Shown: in pieces, positions 1-8,672 of the stretch
How positions within the stretch are numbered: position 1 is the stretch's first letter
How the letters are laid out: each line of letters begins with the position of its first letter
Assembly: GCA_937967325.1 (NCBI GenBank)
Contig: CALBSQ010000025.1
Span: 1 to 64,000, forward strand
DNA length: 64,000 bases
Direction: 5' to 3'
Source: an uncultured Chloroflexota bacterium
Lineage (GTDB): Bacteria; Chloroflexota; UBA4733
Made by a program: the position numbers and the translations under genes
The notes under the pieces: model-generated
What the model was told of the DNA's origin: nothing
Database searches by the model: none
What the model saw: only the letters and a program-made list of their open reading frames with translations

Positions 1-58
1 CCAGCCGGAAGCCCGCTTCGTATCGGTACTCGACGGTCTCGATGGTGAGGGCGGGAAC

Positions 59-210
59 CTCTCCCCCCGCCCCTCCCCTACGAAGGGAGGGGAGCTTGGA
101 CGGGGACGATCGTTGCTCATGATGGCGGCCACGGCTGGTACTGCCAGGCAGAGCCACCGGACTTACCGTGGAGGCTCCCCTCCCTTCGTAGGGGAGGGGC
201 GGGGGGAGAG
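59..210. repeat. Perfect 37-bp inverted repeat (MITE-like hairpin)
   Basis: Positions 59-95 and 174-210 are exact reverse complements (37 of 37) around a 78-base spacer. The arms are C-rich on one side and G-rich on the other, with the core CCCCTACGAAGGGAGGGG. No protein can be supported in bases 1-212. The element lies just past the stop of the leftward btuC-like gene, so it could act as a terminator or be a non-autonomous mobile repeat. The next gene of the B12 uptake operon, if any, lies off the left edge. Confidence 0.8.
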
Positions 211-212
211 AT

Positions 213-1253
213 TCATAGCACATGCGGTCGCTTGCTCCGCTGCAGCAGGTATAGGAAGAAGGGCACGCCCAGGATTGCCGTCACCACGCCTACCGGCAGC
301 TCGACCGGCGCCAGGACGGTGCGGGCGCCAAGGTCGGCCAGCACCAGGAAGCAGGCCCCGCCCAGGGCCGCCGCGGGCAACAGGATGCGGTGGTTCGGGC
401 CGAGCAGCATGCGCATGGCATGGGGAACGACCAGGCCGACGAAGCCGACCAGGCCGCTGAGCGTGACGGCAATCCCCGTCAGCAGCGTGCCGAGGGCGAC
501 GATGAGCAGCTTCTGGCGCTCGACGTCCACACCGACATAGGCGGCGCCCTCCTCGCCCAGGGCGAAGGCGTTGAGCGAGCGGGCAAAGGTCCAGGCCAGG
601 CACAACCCTATCAGCAGTACCGGCGCGACGACGGCGAGCTGAGTCCAGCCGACTACGGAGATGCCCCCCATGAGCCACGCGAACAACTCCCGGATACGCA
701 GGGCAAGTTGTCCACTGATCGTTAGCATCAGCGTCATCGCCGCCACCAACAGCGAGCTCACGGCAAAACCGGCCAGTAGCAGCGTCGTCACGGGCACGGT
801 CCCACCCACCCGCGCCAGCCGGTAGACGGCAGTAACCGTGACCAGCCCCCCGGCAAAGGCGAGGATGGAGGTTAGGCCAAAGCCGGCGACTCCGGCAGCG
901 ACAGGACTCAGCAGCGCGGCGACGGTGGCGCCCAGCCCGGCGCCGGAGGACACCCCTATGAGGTAGGGGTCGGCCAGTGGATTGCGCAGCAAGCCTTGCA
1001 GCAGCGTCCCGGCGGTGGCGAGCGCTGCCCCGACTAAGGCCCCGGCGACGACCCGAGGCAGGCGGACCTGGAACAGGATCACCGCCTCATTCGCGGGCCA
1101 GGTCACTGGCCCCCGCCACCAGCCCAACTGCTGTGCGACAATCGCCAGCAGGCGCCCCGGCGGCAAGAAGACGGCCCCCAAGCCTACGCCGAACAGTAGG
1201 CATGCCACGAGCGCGATCAGCAGCAGCGGAAACACGACGGCCGGACGGCTCAC
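213..1253 (-). CDS. btuC: Cobalamin/iron-type ABC transporter permease (FecCD/BtuC family)
   Basis: 346 residues, the usual length for FecCD permeases. It is hydrophobic throughout, with about ten likely membrane helices and the family's typical segments LPRVVAGALVGAALATAG near residue 65 and GLVGFVGLVVPHAMR near residue 268. It would form the membrane channel for uptake of a cofactor or siderophore. The GTG start at 1253 overlaps the TGA stop of the upstream binding-protein gene (GTGA), so the two are translationally coupled. The cobalamin riboswitch ahead of the operon makes vitamin B12 or a corrinoid the likely substrate. No ATPase gene is seen before the window edge, so a btuD would have to lie further left. 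The family is certain; the substrate is inferred from the riboswitch. Confidence 0.93.
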   Translation of the reverse strand: MSRPAVVFPLLLIALVACLLFGVGLGAVFLPPGRLLAIVAQQLGWWRGPVTWPANEAVILFQVRLPRVVAGALVGAALATAGTLLQGLLRNPLADPYLIGVSSGAGLGATVAALLSPVAAGVAGFGLTSILAFAGGLVTVTAVYRLARVGGTVPVTTLLLAGFAVSSLLVAAMTLMLTISGQLALRIRELFAWLMGGISVVGWTQLAVVAPVLLIGLCLAWTFARSLNAFALGEEGAAYVGVDVERQKLLIVALGTLLTGIAVTLSGLVGFVGLVVPHAMRMLLGPNHRILLPAAALGGACFLVLADLGARTVLAPVELPVGVVTAILGVPFFLYLLQRSKRPHVL

Positions 1254-2479
1254 GGGAAGAGCTCAGGATGGATGAGCCTGGCCATGGCGACCAGGCCGTC
1301 CGCCAGTCGCGGCCCGGCACGGCTGACCAGGTCGTCATTGATCGGATAGACGTGATGATCCTTCACCGCGCTCATGCCGGACCAGCCGTTGCGCTTGGCA
1401 ACGGCATCGGGCGTGGCGCCATAGGCTGCGTCGTCGAGGACGATCACCTGCGGATCGGCCGCGACGAGCGCTTCCAGGCTAAACTGCGGGTAGGCCGTCT
1501 TGGCGTCGTGGGCGACGTTGACGCCACCGGCCAATGTGATCATGCTGTCGATGAAGGAGCCGGGGCCGGCCGTGAAGGGCTTGGTCGGATCGTCGCCACT
1601 GATCTCGTCGAATACCCTCGGACGCGTGGAGGCGTGCCCCGTCTTTGCGGTAACGTCGCCCACCTTGGTCCGCATGCCCGCGACGACTTGCTGCGCGGCC
1701 GGTGTGTCGTCAAGCACCTGGCCCACCATCTGGACGTCATGGTAGACGCCCTGGAAGTCCGTGGCATCGAGATACAGCACCGCCACGTGCGTGACCCGCA
1801 GTTGTTGGATGAGATCCGCCGAGTTGCTCGGCGTCGCGAGAACCAGATCCGGCTGGTAGGAGACGATCGTCTCCAGGCCCGGCTTGAGTCCCTTGATGAG
1901 CGCCTTCGCCTTCGCCTCGGGTGGATAGTTGTCGTATTGCGTACCGGCGATCAACGAGTCCCCCCCGCCGACCGCGTAGATGGTCTCGGTGGCGCTGGGC
2001 GCGAGCGAAACCACGTGGTTCGGCTTGGCTGCGAAGGTGACCTTGGTCCCCTGATCGTCGGTCACCGTCAGCGGATACCTGGTCGCGGCTGAGCTGTCCG
2101 CCACGCTGGCCGCGGCAGAGGAGCTCGCGCCGTTGCTCGCAGCGGCGGCCGACGACGTTGCCGGTACGACAGCCGTCGAGGTCGCCGACGTCGTGACGAA
2201 AGTTGCCGTGGCAGTCGCAGCCGTAGCGGACGCAGCCGTAGCGGAGCTCGCCTCGGTCGAATCCGACAAGCTTGAGCTGGTCACGGTGCTCTGGGAACTG
2301 GACACCGGCACGGCAGAGCCGGATGACGTGAGAGCGGTCGCGTTGAAAGCCTGAGACGGAGCGGCGCTCGACGCAGAGGCAGATGTCGGGCCTCTCGGCG
2401 CCGTCGCGCCAGTTCCGCCGCAGCCGATCAGCAGCGAGAGCAGACACAGGGCAAGAAGACGAGACAGGATACGGAGCAC
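1250..2479 (-). CDS. btuF: Cobalamin-type ABC transporter substrate-binding lipoprotein (BtuF-like)
   Basis: 409 residues from the GTG at 2479, chosen because AAGGGA precedes it by nine bases and it gives a clean lipoprotein signal (LLSLLIGC, Cys at about residue 20). An in-frame GTG at 2536 would add 19 residues with no signal character. A low-complexity Ala/Ser/Thr linker of about 120 residues follows, then a class III periplasmic-binding fold with the typical opening VVSLAPSATETIYAVGGG and a DLVLATPSNS segment. It should capture a corrinoid outside the membrane and pass it to the btuC product. The riboswitch at 2614-2735 lies upstream and btuC overlaps its stop. Siderophore binding is possible on family grounds, but the riboswitch argues for B12. 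Confidence 0.92.
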   Translation of the reverse strand: MLRILSRLLALCLLSLLIGCGGTGATAPRGPTSASASSAAPSQAFNATALTSSGSAVPVSSSQSTVTSSSLSDSTEASSATAASATAATATATFVTTSATSTAVVPATSSAAAASNGASSSAAASVADSSAATRYPLTVTDDQGTKVTFAAKPNHVVSLAPSATETIYAVGGGDSLIAGTQYDNYPPEAKAKALIKGLKPGLETIVSYQPDLVLATPSNSADLIQQLRVTHVAVLYLDATDFQGVYHDVQMVGQVLDDTPAAQQVVAGMRTKVGDVTAKTGHASTRPRVFDEISGDDPTKPFTAGPGSFIDSMITLAGGVNVAHDAKTAYPQFSLEALVAADPQVIVLDDAAYGATPDAVAKRNGWSGMSAVKDHHVYPINDDLVSRAGPRLADGLVAMARLIHPELFP

Positions 2480-2613
2480 CAGAATATATCCCTTCACACA
2501 ACGCAGTCTTGGACCAGTGGCCGGCAGTGCCGGCACACGTCAACGCGGAGGTGAAGCGATACTCAAGGAGAAATGGACATCAGCGGCACCCTTTCACTCG
2601 AAGGCGCAACATC

Positions 2614-2735
2614 AGCGCAGGGGCCGGCATTCTGACTTGCGACGGACTAGCCGCCGCTCACAGTTGCGGGACAGCTCCGGATTCCCACCGGATTCCCCGT
2701 TTTAGCCCTGGCTGCGACCAGGGCTCCCCTGCGCT
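2614..2735 (-). promoter_or_regulatory. Cobalamin (B12) riboswitch aptamer
   Basis: Read on the minus strand, the region carries the hallmarks of the cobalamin aptamer: GGGGAATCCGGTGGGAATCC, then GCTGTCCCGCAACTGTGAG, then GTCAGAATGCCGG. The closing P1 stem is a perfect ten-base pairing between 2726-2735 and 2614-2623 (AGCGCAGGGG with CCCCTGCGCT). The following 130 bases before the btuF start at 2479 would form the expression platform. B12 binding is expected to repress the uptake genes. Confidence 0.95.
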
Positions 2736-2830
2736 CACTCTTCAATTCCCTGGATTGTAGCCGATTATTGTCGTAGGCGACCCTCAAGCCGGTAGCGGGG
2801 TAGCGGGGTCGGCGGCACAATGAGCAGCGA

Positions 2831-2938
2831 GGGAGCGCGGGCGTCCCGCCCGCCCCGGCGGCCCCGGTCGGTACACTTGCTCGGAAAATAACGCGGCGGA
2901 TGGCGGCGAACCGGGGCGGGCGGGACGCCCGCACTCCC
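2831..2938. repeat. 28-bp inverted repeat (GC-rich hairpin)
   Basis: Positions 2831-2858 and 2911-2938 are reverse complements with a single mismatch around a 52-base spacer. The core is GCGGGCGTCCCGCCCGCCCC. Together with the riboswitch this accounts for most of the non-coding stretch 2480-3055. It lies between the B12 operon and the divergent PhyH gene and resembles dispersed intergenic hairpin repeats. Confidence 0.7.
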
Positions 2939-3055
2939 TAGTCCCGCTGCCTGCCGTCAGTGCAATGCGCAATGGCGCCCCGATCGCGCTCAGCCTGCCG
3001 CGGAGAGGCGCCCATGGCATACTGCCCAGCGAAGCGTTGTCCGAAGGAGAGAACA

Positions 3056-4243
3056 ATGACAGTCCCCAATCTCTTGGGCGGCCAGGGCGCCGCGATGAGC
3101 GGTCCGGCGATGGCGGGTCCGGCGATGGCGGGTCAGAAACATCCGCGCAATGGCGCCGTCGGCTCCCAGACGATCGCCGCGCAGCTTGCCGCCCAGCCCG
3201 GCGCGGTCCCGGTGAAGCCGTTGAAGACCTACGAGCGCTACCGCGTGAGCGTGGCGGAGTACGTTACCTTCCACCAACAGGGCTTTCTCCTGGTCAAGGG
3301 GCTGGTCCCGCCGGAGGATGTTCAGGAGCTGGTGCAGCACACCGACGACCTCATCCACGGTCGCCTCGACGTGCCGGGGCTGGAGCCGCCGCCGCCCGAC
3401 GCGACGCCGGAGGAGATCGAGCGGCGCTACCTGCGCATCCACATGCTGCACCGGGTGCTAGAGGTGCACGAGCGCTTCTTGCTCCACCCGCGCGTCGTGG
3501 ACGTGCTCGAGGCGCTGATCGGGCCGGACGTCATGGCCATGCAGAGCATGCTCTTCCTGAAGTTCCCCGGCGGTGAGGGGCAGGGCTATCACCAGGATAG
3601 CTACTACATCCCCACCGTGCCCGACACCCTCTGCGGCGCCTGGCTGGCGGTGGACCGCGCCGACGAGGAGAACGGCTGCATGTGGTTCACTCCCGGCACA
3701 CAGCACGAGCCGATCTACCCGACCGTGGGACGGGAACGTGTCAACCATGGCGAGTCCCTGGGCGACCTGCCGCTCGTGGAGAACGTGAGCAACACCGACG
3801 AGCAGGTGAACACGCTTTCCCGCGTGGCGGCCAAGTACCCGGGCAAAGAGGTCCCCGCCATCGCCGATCCCGGCGATGTGGTGTTCTTCGCGGGCCATAT
3901 CCTGCACCGCTCCCACCGCAACCGCTCAACCAACCGCTTCCGCCGCAGCTTCGTGGGACACTACGCCAACGCTCGTAGCTTCACCATGTGGGGCTACGGC
4001 GAGGGGAAGGCCGGCGAGCCGACCAACCACCTGCACATCCTGGCGCGCGGCTGGACGCACCTCCCCTTCGGGCAGCCCCGCTTCGGCACCGCCTGCGCCG
4101 CCAACACGGAGAGCCTGAGGGGCGCCGCCGCCGATAGTGCTGCGCCGATGATGACCAACATGGCCGACGGCGACGTGCTCTCCACCGCGCCGATGGATAT
4201 GGACCGGAACGACCCGGAGGCCCACGACCACGACAGCGCCTAA
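3056..4243 (+). CDS. Phytanoyl-CoA dioxygenase (PhyH) family protein
   Basis: 395 residues from the ATG at 3056, which has a good ribosome site (GAAGGAGAG) six bases upstream. PhyH enzymes are Fe(II)/2-oxoglutarate-dependent oxygenases. The iron-binding HxD is visible as His179-Gln-Asp181 (GQGYHQDSYY). The distal histidine is probably His284 in GHILHRSHRNRS, and arginines for 2-oxoglutarate follow shortly after. The N-terminus has a short repeat (GPAMAGPAMAG) of unknown role. The substrate is unknown; bacterial members hydroxylate many small molecules. It stands alone, with a degraded Uma2 gene downstream. Confidence 0.88.
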   Translation: MTVPNLLGGQGAAMSGPAMAGPAMAGQKHPRNGAVGSQTIAAQLAAQPGAVPVKPLKTYERYRVSVAEYVTFHQQGFLLVKGLVPPEDVQELVQHTDDLIHGRLDVPGLEPPPPDATPEEIERRYLRIHMLHRVLEVHERFLLHPRVVDVLEALIGPDVMAMQSMLFLKFPGGEGQGYHQDSYYIPTVPDTLCGAWLAVDRADEENGCMWFTPGTQHEPIYPTVGRERVNHGESLGDLPLVENVSNTDEQVNTLSRVAAKYPGKEVPAIADPGDVVFFAGHILHRSHRNRSTNRFRRSFVGHYANARSFTMWGYGEGKAGEPTNHLHILARGWTHLPFGQPRFGTACAANTESLRGAAADSAAPMMTNMADGDVLSTAPMDMDRNDPEAHDHDSA

Positions 4244-4303
4244 GGAGCATTTCAGTCGGGTCAGGAACTGAATGACTACGTCGTCCTGAGAGTGAGGGAA
4301 TCG

Positions 4304-4908
4304 ATGGTCACCACCAGGCGCGTCTATACCTTTGCGGACCTGCTGGAGTAGCCCGACGACGACCACCTCTAGGACATCGTGGGAGGAGTACTCCTTGTGC
4401 ATAAGGTGCCGGAGCTCAGGCAAGGGCGGGTTGCCACTAGACTCTCCGGATTGCTCATAGACGCCGATCGCGCCGGCCATGGGTACGCGCTTACCAATAC
4501 CCACGCGGTGACCCTTGGACTTCCCAGAGAACGGCGAGTCGGCGGAGGACGTCACCCACCCCGATCTCTCCTTCTTGCGTCGCGGACACGCCGATCTCCT
4601 GGGCCATCGTGCCGTGGAAGGTGTGCCCGACCTCGTCGTCGAGATCCTCTCGCCGAGCACACGCCACGAGCACATGCCCGGCGGGTTAATCCGTGACGCG
4701 TATGAGCGTCACGGCGTACCGCATTACTGGCTCGTCGAGCCGTCGACGCGGACCGTCTGGCAGTATGTGCTGATCGGAGAACCTTACGTGCGCGGCCGTT
4801 ATGGCGAGCCGGTGGCGCTGAGGGGGGGACGAGGTGAGGTGTCCGCTGTTTCCGGGCATCGCCATGCCCGTGGCGCAGGCGTTCGAGAACATCGGCGGCC
4901 GGGTGTAA
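4304..4908 (+). pseudogene. Broken Uma2-family (DUF820) nuclease-like gene
   Basis: The reading starts as MVTTRRVYTFADLLE and is then interrupted by two in-frame TAG codons (near 4349 and 4370). It shifts frame near 4500-4515 into the family core VPDLVVEILSPSTR and GVPHYWLVEPSTR. It shifts again at the G run near 4820-4826 and ends IAMPVAQAFENIGGRV at the TAA of 4906-4908. Uma2 proteins have a PD-(D/E)XK fold and are often expanded in Chloroflexota and cyanobacteria. With two stops and two shifts it cannot make the normal protein. An intact relative lies at 28481-29236. Confidence 0.85.
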
Positions 4909-4911
4909 TGC

Positions 4912-6363
4912 TCAAGAGCGCAGGCCGGCATTGCCCGCCTGAGTCGCCCGCTTGAGCACGTCGGCGACGAGCTGCTTCCCCGACAGCAAGTCGTCCATCG
5001 CATTGGAGATCACGTTCGCCGCTGCCGTGTAGTTCGGCTGGCGTGGACCGATCGGGCCGCTGATGATGCCGAGCCGCGCCAGCGAGCCGGCAGGATCCAC
5101 GGGAATCATCCGCTGCATCCCGATCGTGTTGAAGAGCCTCCGACTGGGCGGTCGTGGGTCAGCCAGGTAGGCGGCGCTCTCCGCGATTGGTCGCGCTGCC
5201 GGGTGGACATCGCCGATCTGTGCCCGCCGCTCCATGCCCTTGCCGGCGCAGAGGAATTTCGCCAGCGTCCAGCCCTCGTCAAGGTGGCGCGAGAGGCGCG
5301 CGAGGTAGACGGCGGCGCCGCTCCCATACCAGGCGCCTTGCACTCCTTGCTGCACCGGCAGCATCGTCACGTCCCAATCCAGCGGCCGCTGCATGCCGTG
5401 CAGTGTGCCGATCACGGACGAGGGCGCCACCAGCAACGGCACGTTACCGAGCATGAAGTCCACCAGCGGGTCGGCATCGTACGCCAGCGTTCGCTGCGAC
5501 GGCGTCGGAGCCACCTGGTAGCGCAGGGCGAGGTCGACGTAGGCCTGCGCCCCGGCGATCGCCTCCGGCTGATCCAGCGTGATACGCGGCGACGCAGGCG
5601 GCAGCGTGGAGCGCCGGCCGCCAAACAGGTAGATGAAGTCGTAGAGGCTGTTTTCCGGCGACTCGTCGACGTAGCCGAAAGGCAGCGAGGCCGGCGACTT
5701 CCCGACGTTGGCGCCCACGATGGCCCGGGTCAACTGCACCATGTCGTCCACGCTCCACGCATCGGGCGGGCGCTCGATTCCCGACTGGGCCAGGAGCTGC
5801 CGGTTGTAGAGCACCACCTGGTCCGGCTGAATGTCCCGCGGCAGGCCGACGATCTTGCCGTCGATCGTGGACCGGGCGATCGCCGCCGGGTAGAAGGTAT
5901 CCGCCGTGAGCTCCCAATCGCGCTTGAGGTAGCCGTCGATTGGCGCGACGACATCCGTCAGCGACACTGGGATGTTTCCAACGTCCATCGACGGCAAAGC
6001 AGCCAGGCTCAGGAACAGGTCCCCGTGCTCAGCGGCGAGGGGATTGAAGATCTGCTTCAGGCTGTCGCTGTCGACGTTGTCCAGCGAAGACGCCGTCGCA
6101 GTGATTCCGGGATTGGCCCGCTGAAACTCGTCGAGGATGCCTCGCAGCAGCGTATCCTCCGGCGGTGTGCCGCCGCCGGGCACAGAGAACGGGCCGTAGT
6201 AGAGGTGCAGCGCCACCGGCGCCCGCCCCGGCCCGCCCCGTCCGCCGATCAGCGGGAGCGAGCAACCACCGAGGGCGAACGACGGTACGGCCGTGGCAAG
6301 CGCTGCCATAAAGGCGCGACGCGACACGGAGGCGCTGCCGCCGGAACCAGCGCGTGCGACCAT
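4912..6363 (-). CDS. Extracellular solute-binding protein family 1, Tat lipoprotein (SBP-1)
   Basis: 483 residues from the ATG at 6363, which has AGGA just upstream. The signal has a twin arginine (SRRAFMA, residues 14-20) and a lipobox ending at Cys34, so export by Tat and lipid anchoring are expected. Unlike most SBPs here it has almost no Ala/Ser linker. The mature part has the sugar-binding layout: an N-terminal FxxxNPGI segment (FQRANPGITATA), a GLPRDIQPDQVVLYN segment that usually lines the ligand cleft, and a C-terminal helical region. No permease or ATPase is nearby. It is divergent from the zinc dehydrogenase at 6491, which suggests they handle the same substrate. The ligand is unknown. 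Confidence 0.88.
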   Translation of the reverse strand: MVARAGSGGSASVSRRAFMAALATAVPSFALGGCSLPLIGGRGGPGRAPVALHLYYGPFSVPGGGTPPEDTLLRGILDEFQRANPGITATASSLDNVDSDSLKQIFNPLAAEHGDLFLSLAALPSMDVGNIPVSLTDVVAPIDGYLKRDWELTADTFYPAAIARSTIDGKIVGLPRDIQPDQVVLYNRQLLAQSGIERPPDAWSVDDMVQLTRAIVGANVGKSPASLPFGYVDESPENSLYDFIYLFGGRRSTLPPASPRITLDQPEAIAGAQAYVDLALRYQVAPTPSQRTLAYDADPLVDFMLGNVPLLVAPSSVIGTLHGMQRPLDWDVTMLPVQQGVQGAWYGSGAAVYLARLSRHLDEGWTLAKFLCAGKGMERRAQIGDVHPAARPIAESAAYLADPRPPSRRLFNTIGMQRMIPVDPAGSLARLGIISGPIGPRQPNYTAAANVISNAMDDLLSGKQLVADVLKRATQAGNAGLRS

Positions 6364-6490
6364 ACTGTTCCTGACTGTTCCTGCACGAGATCCCATAGCA
6401 GAACGTAAGGATATTAGATTGGGAGTATAGCGGCGATCCGTCCCCTCAATGCTACGATCCTCACACCAAACAAGTGCAAAGGAGTGATAG

Positions 6491-7504
6491 ATGCGCGCGG
6501 TCAAGTTCCCCGGCAATCGCCAGGCCGTTCTGGTCGACGTCGCCGTGCCTTCACCAGGGCCCGGCGAGGTGCTCATCCAGATGACGGCGGCGGCGGTCTG
6601 CGGCAGCGACCTGCACCGCTATCGCCACGCGCCGGCCGATCCGCCCAACGAGTTCATCCCCGGACACGAGCCGGTGGGGCTCGTCAAGGCGACCGGCGCG
6701 GGCGTGACCGGCGTTGGGCTGGGAGATCCCGTTGTCGTCTACCACCGGCGCGGCTGCGGCCGCTGCCCCTACTGCAGCGACGGCGACGCGATGCTCTGCC
6801 CCAACGGCCAGCGGGCGCACGGCTTCGCCTGCGACGGCTCCGACGCCGACTACATGCTCACGGACGCCCGTTGCCTGCTGTCGCTGCCCTCGCGCTTCTC
6901 CGACGTGGAGGGCGCTTTGCTCGCTTGCAATGTCGGCACCGCCTACGCGCCGCTGCGACGGCTGGGCGTCAGCGGGCGCGACGTGCTGACCGTCTCCGGC
7001 CTGGGTCCGGTCGGCCTCTGCGCCATCATGATCGGCCGCGCCATGGGCGCGCGTGTCGTCGGTGTCGATCCGTCGACAGGTCGGCGCGCGCTGGCGGAGC
7101 AGCTGGGCGCCGTCGCCACGCTCGACCCCTCTGACGGCGAGCTAGGCAGGCAGATACGCGACGTTGCGCCCCGTGGCGCCAGCGCGCTGGTTGAGACCTC
7201 GGGCAACCCGGCCGGTCACGCCGCGATCATCGACCTGCTGGGCATCGGGGGGCGGGCGGCCATCGTGGGCATGGGCGCGGACCGGCCCGCCCTCAACCTG
7301 TGCGACCTGATCTGGAAGCAGATCACCGTCACTGGCTCCAACCTCTATCCCAACGCGCAGTGGGAGGAGGTGCTGACCTTCGTGAGCGAGCACGAACTAC
7401 CGATTGGCGACGTAGTGGCCGAGGTCCTGAGCATCGACGACGCGCCGCGCGCCTTCCACCTGGCCGACGGCGCCACCACGGGCAAGATCATGTTCCGCTG
7501 GTAG
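6491..7504 (+). CDS. Zinc-dependent alcohol dehydrogenase, MDR superfamily
   Basis: 337 residues, with ribosome site AAAGGAG ahead of the ATG. Catalytic zinc ligands are visible as Cys37 (CGSD) and His59-Glu60 (GHE). A structural zinc site is formed by Cys89, Cys92, Cys95 and Cys103. The Rossmann nucleotide motif GLGPVG is at 170-175. It should oxidise a secondary alcohol or polyol with NAD(P), as in sorbitol or threonine dehydrogenases. It is divergent from SBP-1 with 127 bases between the start codons, so the pair may share regulation. The substrate cannot be read from the sequence. Confidence 0.93.
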   Translation: MRAVKFPGNRQAVLVDVAVPSPGPGEVLIQMTAAAVCGSDLHRYRHAPADPPNEFIPGHEPVGLVKATGAGVTGVGLGDPVVVYHRRGCGRCPYCSDGDAMLCPNGQRAHGFACDGSDADYMLTDARCLLSLPSRFSDVEGALLACNVGTAYAPLRRLGVSGRDVLTVSGLGPVGLCAIMIGRAMGARVVGVDPSTGRRALAEQLGAVATLDPSDGELGRQIRDVAPRGASALVETSGNPAGHAAIIDLLGIGGRAAIVGMGADRPALNLCDLIWKQITVTGSNLYPNAQWEEVLTFVSEHELPIGDVVAEVLSIDDAPRAFHLADGATTGKIMFRW

Positions 7505-7520
7505 CCGGCGGAGCGGGCGC

Positions 7521-8486
7521 TCAGCGCACGCGTACGAACTTCTGGAGACGATGGCACGTCGGGGGCACGAGACCAGCCCTGATTCGCGCGGTGTAGGTCA
7601 CCTCAGCCACGTAGAGGTCACCGGCGCTGTCGGCTGCCACGCCGTGCGGCGCGGCCAGGTTGCCGGCGTCACTGGGATCACCCTCATCACCCCAGGCCGA
7701 TAGGACGGCGCCGGCAGCGTCGCGAATCGTCACGCGCGCGCCCAGGCTCCCATCCGCGGGACGGGTTTGATAGCCAAGCTCCGGGACGACGAAGCTGCCG
7801 TCACGCTGGGGGTAGACATCGTCGGGTGAGCGCACCCCCGTCCACTGGCCGAGGTATTCGCCCGTAGGGCTAAATTGCTGCACGCGGTCGTTCTGGCGAT
7901 CTCCGACGTACAGCGTGCCGTCGGCCCCGATGCCGATACCGTGGACTAGGCGGAACTGTCCCGGCCCACGACCGGGCTCTCCCCAGGAGCGAATGAGCCG
8001 GCCCTCCGCACTGAACTGGTGGACCCGGCAGTTGCCGTAGCCGTCCGTCACGTAGATGCTGCCATCGGCGGCGATGGCGCAATTGGTCGGACGGTTGAAG
8101 GGCACGCCCGGCTTGATCGTGTCCAGGTCGCCGGCAAATCCCGTGTCGGAGGCCATACCAGGATTGCCCAACGTGAGGAGTAGGCGGCCTTCCGGCGTGA
8201 ACCTGCGCACGGTGTGATCGCCGTTGTCCACGCAGTAGATCGATCCATCGGGGCCAATCTGCAGCCCGTGAGCGTTGGCGAAGACCCCTTCGCCCCAGGA
8301 GCCTAGGAACGCGCCATCCTTGTCGAACATCACGATCGGATGCGCGGCGCGGTTGAAGACGTAGACGTGGTCCTGCTTGTCCACGACCACGCCCACCGCG
8401 TCGACGTACTCCCACCCCTCGGGCAGGCGTCCCCAGCCATCGGCGACCTCATACACGTACTTCCCGAAGCCCAAACGCCTCGCCAT
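7521..8486 (-). CDS. NHL-repeat beta-propeller protein
   Basis: 321 residues made of about six NHL blades, each with the pattern G-x-(I/V/L)-Y-V-x-D-x-x-N/D-x-R-V-x-x-F. Examples are GSIYVTDGYGNCRVHQFS and GTLYVGDRQNDRVQQFS. The architecture matches six-bladed propellers related to peptidyl-alpha-hydroxyglycine lyase, but such bacterial proteins are mostly uncharacterised. No signal peptide is evident. AGGTGGAG precedes the start. It converges with the dehydrogenase at 6491 (16 bases between the stops). Confidence 0.85.
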   Translation of the reverse strand: MARRLGFGKYVYEVADGWGRLPEGWEYVDAVGVVVDKQDHVYVFNRAAHPIVMFDKDGAFLGSWGEGVFANAHGLQIGPDGSIYCVDNGDHTVRRFTPEGRLLLTLGNPGMASDTGFAGDLDTIKPGVPFNRPTNCAIAADGSIYVTDGYGNCRVHQFSAEGRLIRSWGEPGRGPGQFRLVHGIGIGADGTLYVGDRQNDRVQQFSPTGEYLGQWTGVRSPDDVYPQRDGSFVVPELGYQTRPADGSLGARVTIRDAAGAVLSAWGDEGDPSDAGNLAAPHGVAADSAGDLYVAEVTYTARIRAGLVPPTCHRLQKFVRVR

Positions 8487-8672
8487 CGCTCCACCTCATC
8501 GCCAGCTACACGCGCCAACGCCGGCAGTATATACCGCCCACGCTGATCCCTTCGGCGAGTAATCGTGGCTCACGCACTCTCTGCCCCTATGCTAGAGTAT
8601 GCGCAGCCTCGATTCGGCGCCGGAGGCGCTGTGCCTCACGGCCGCATGTCCAAACAGTAGTGGAGCGACGGC

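Noticed and set aside
5203..6408. Long plus-strand open frame (401 codons) opposite SBP-1
   Set aside because: Antisense shadow of a clear SBP gene. The translation is Arg/His-rich with no recognisable domain and no ribosome site.
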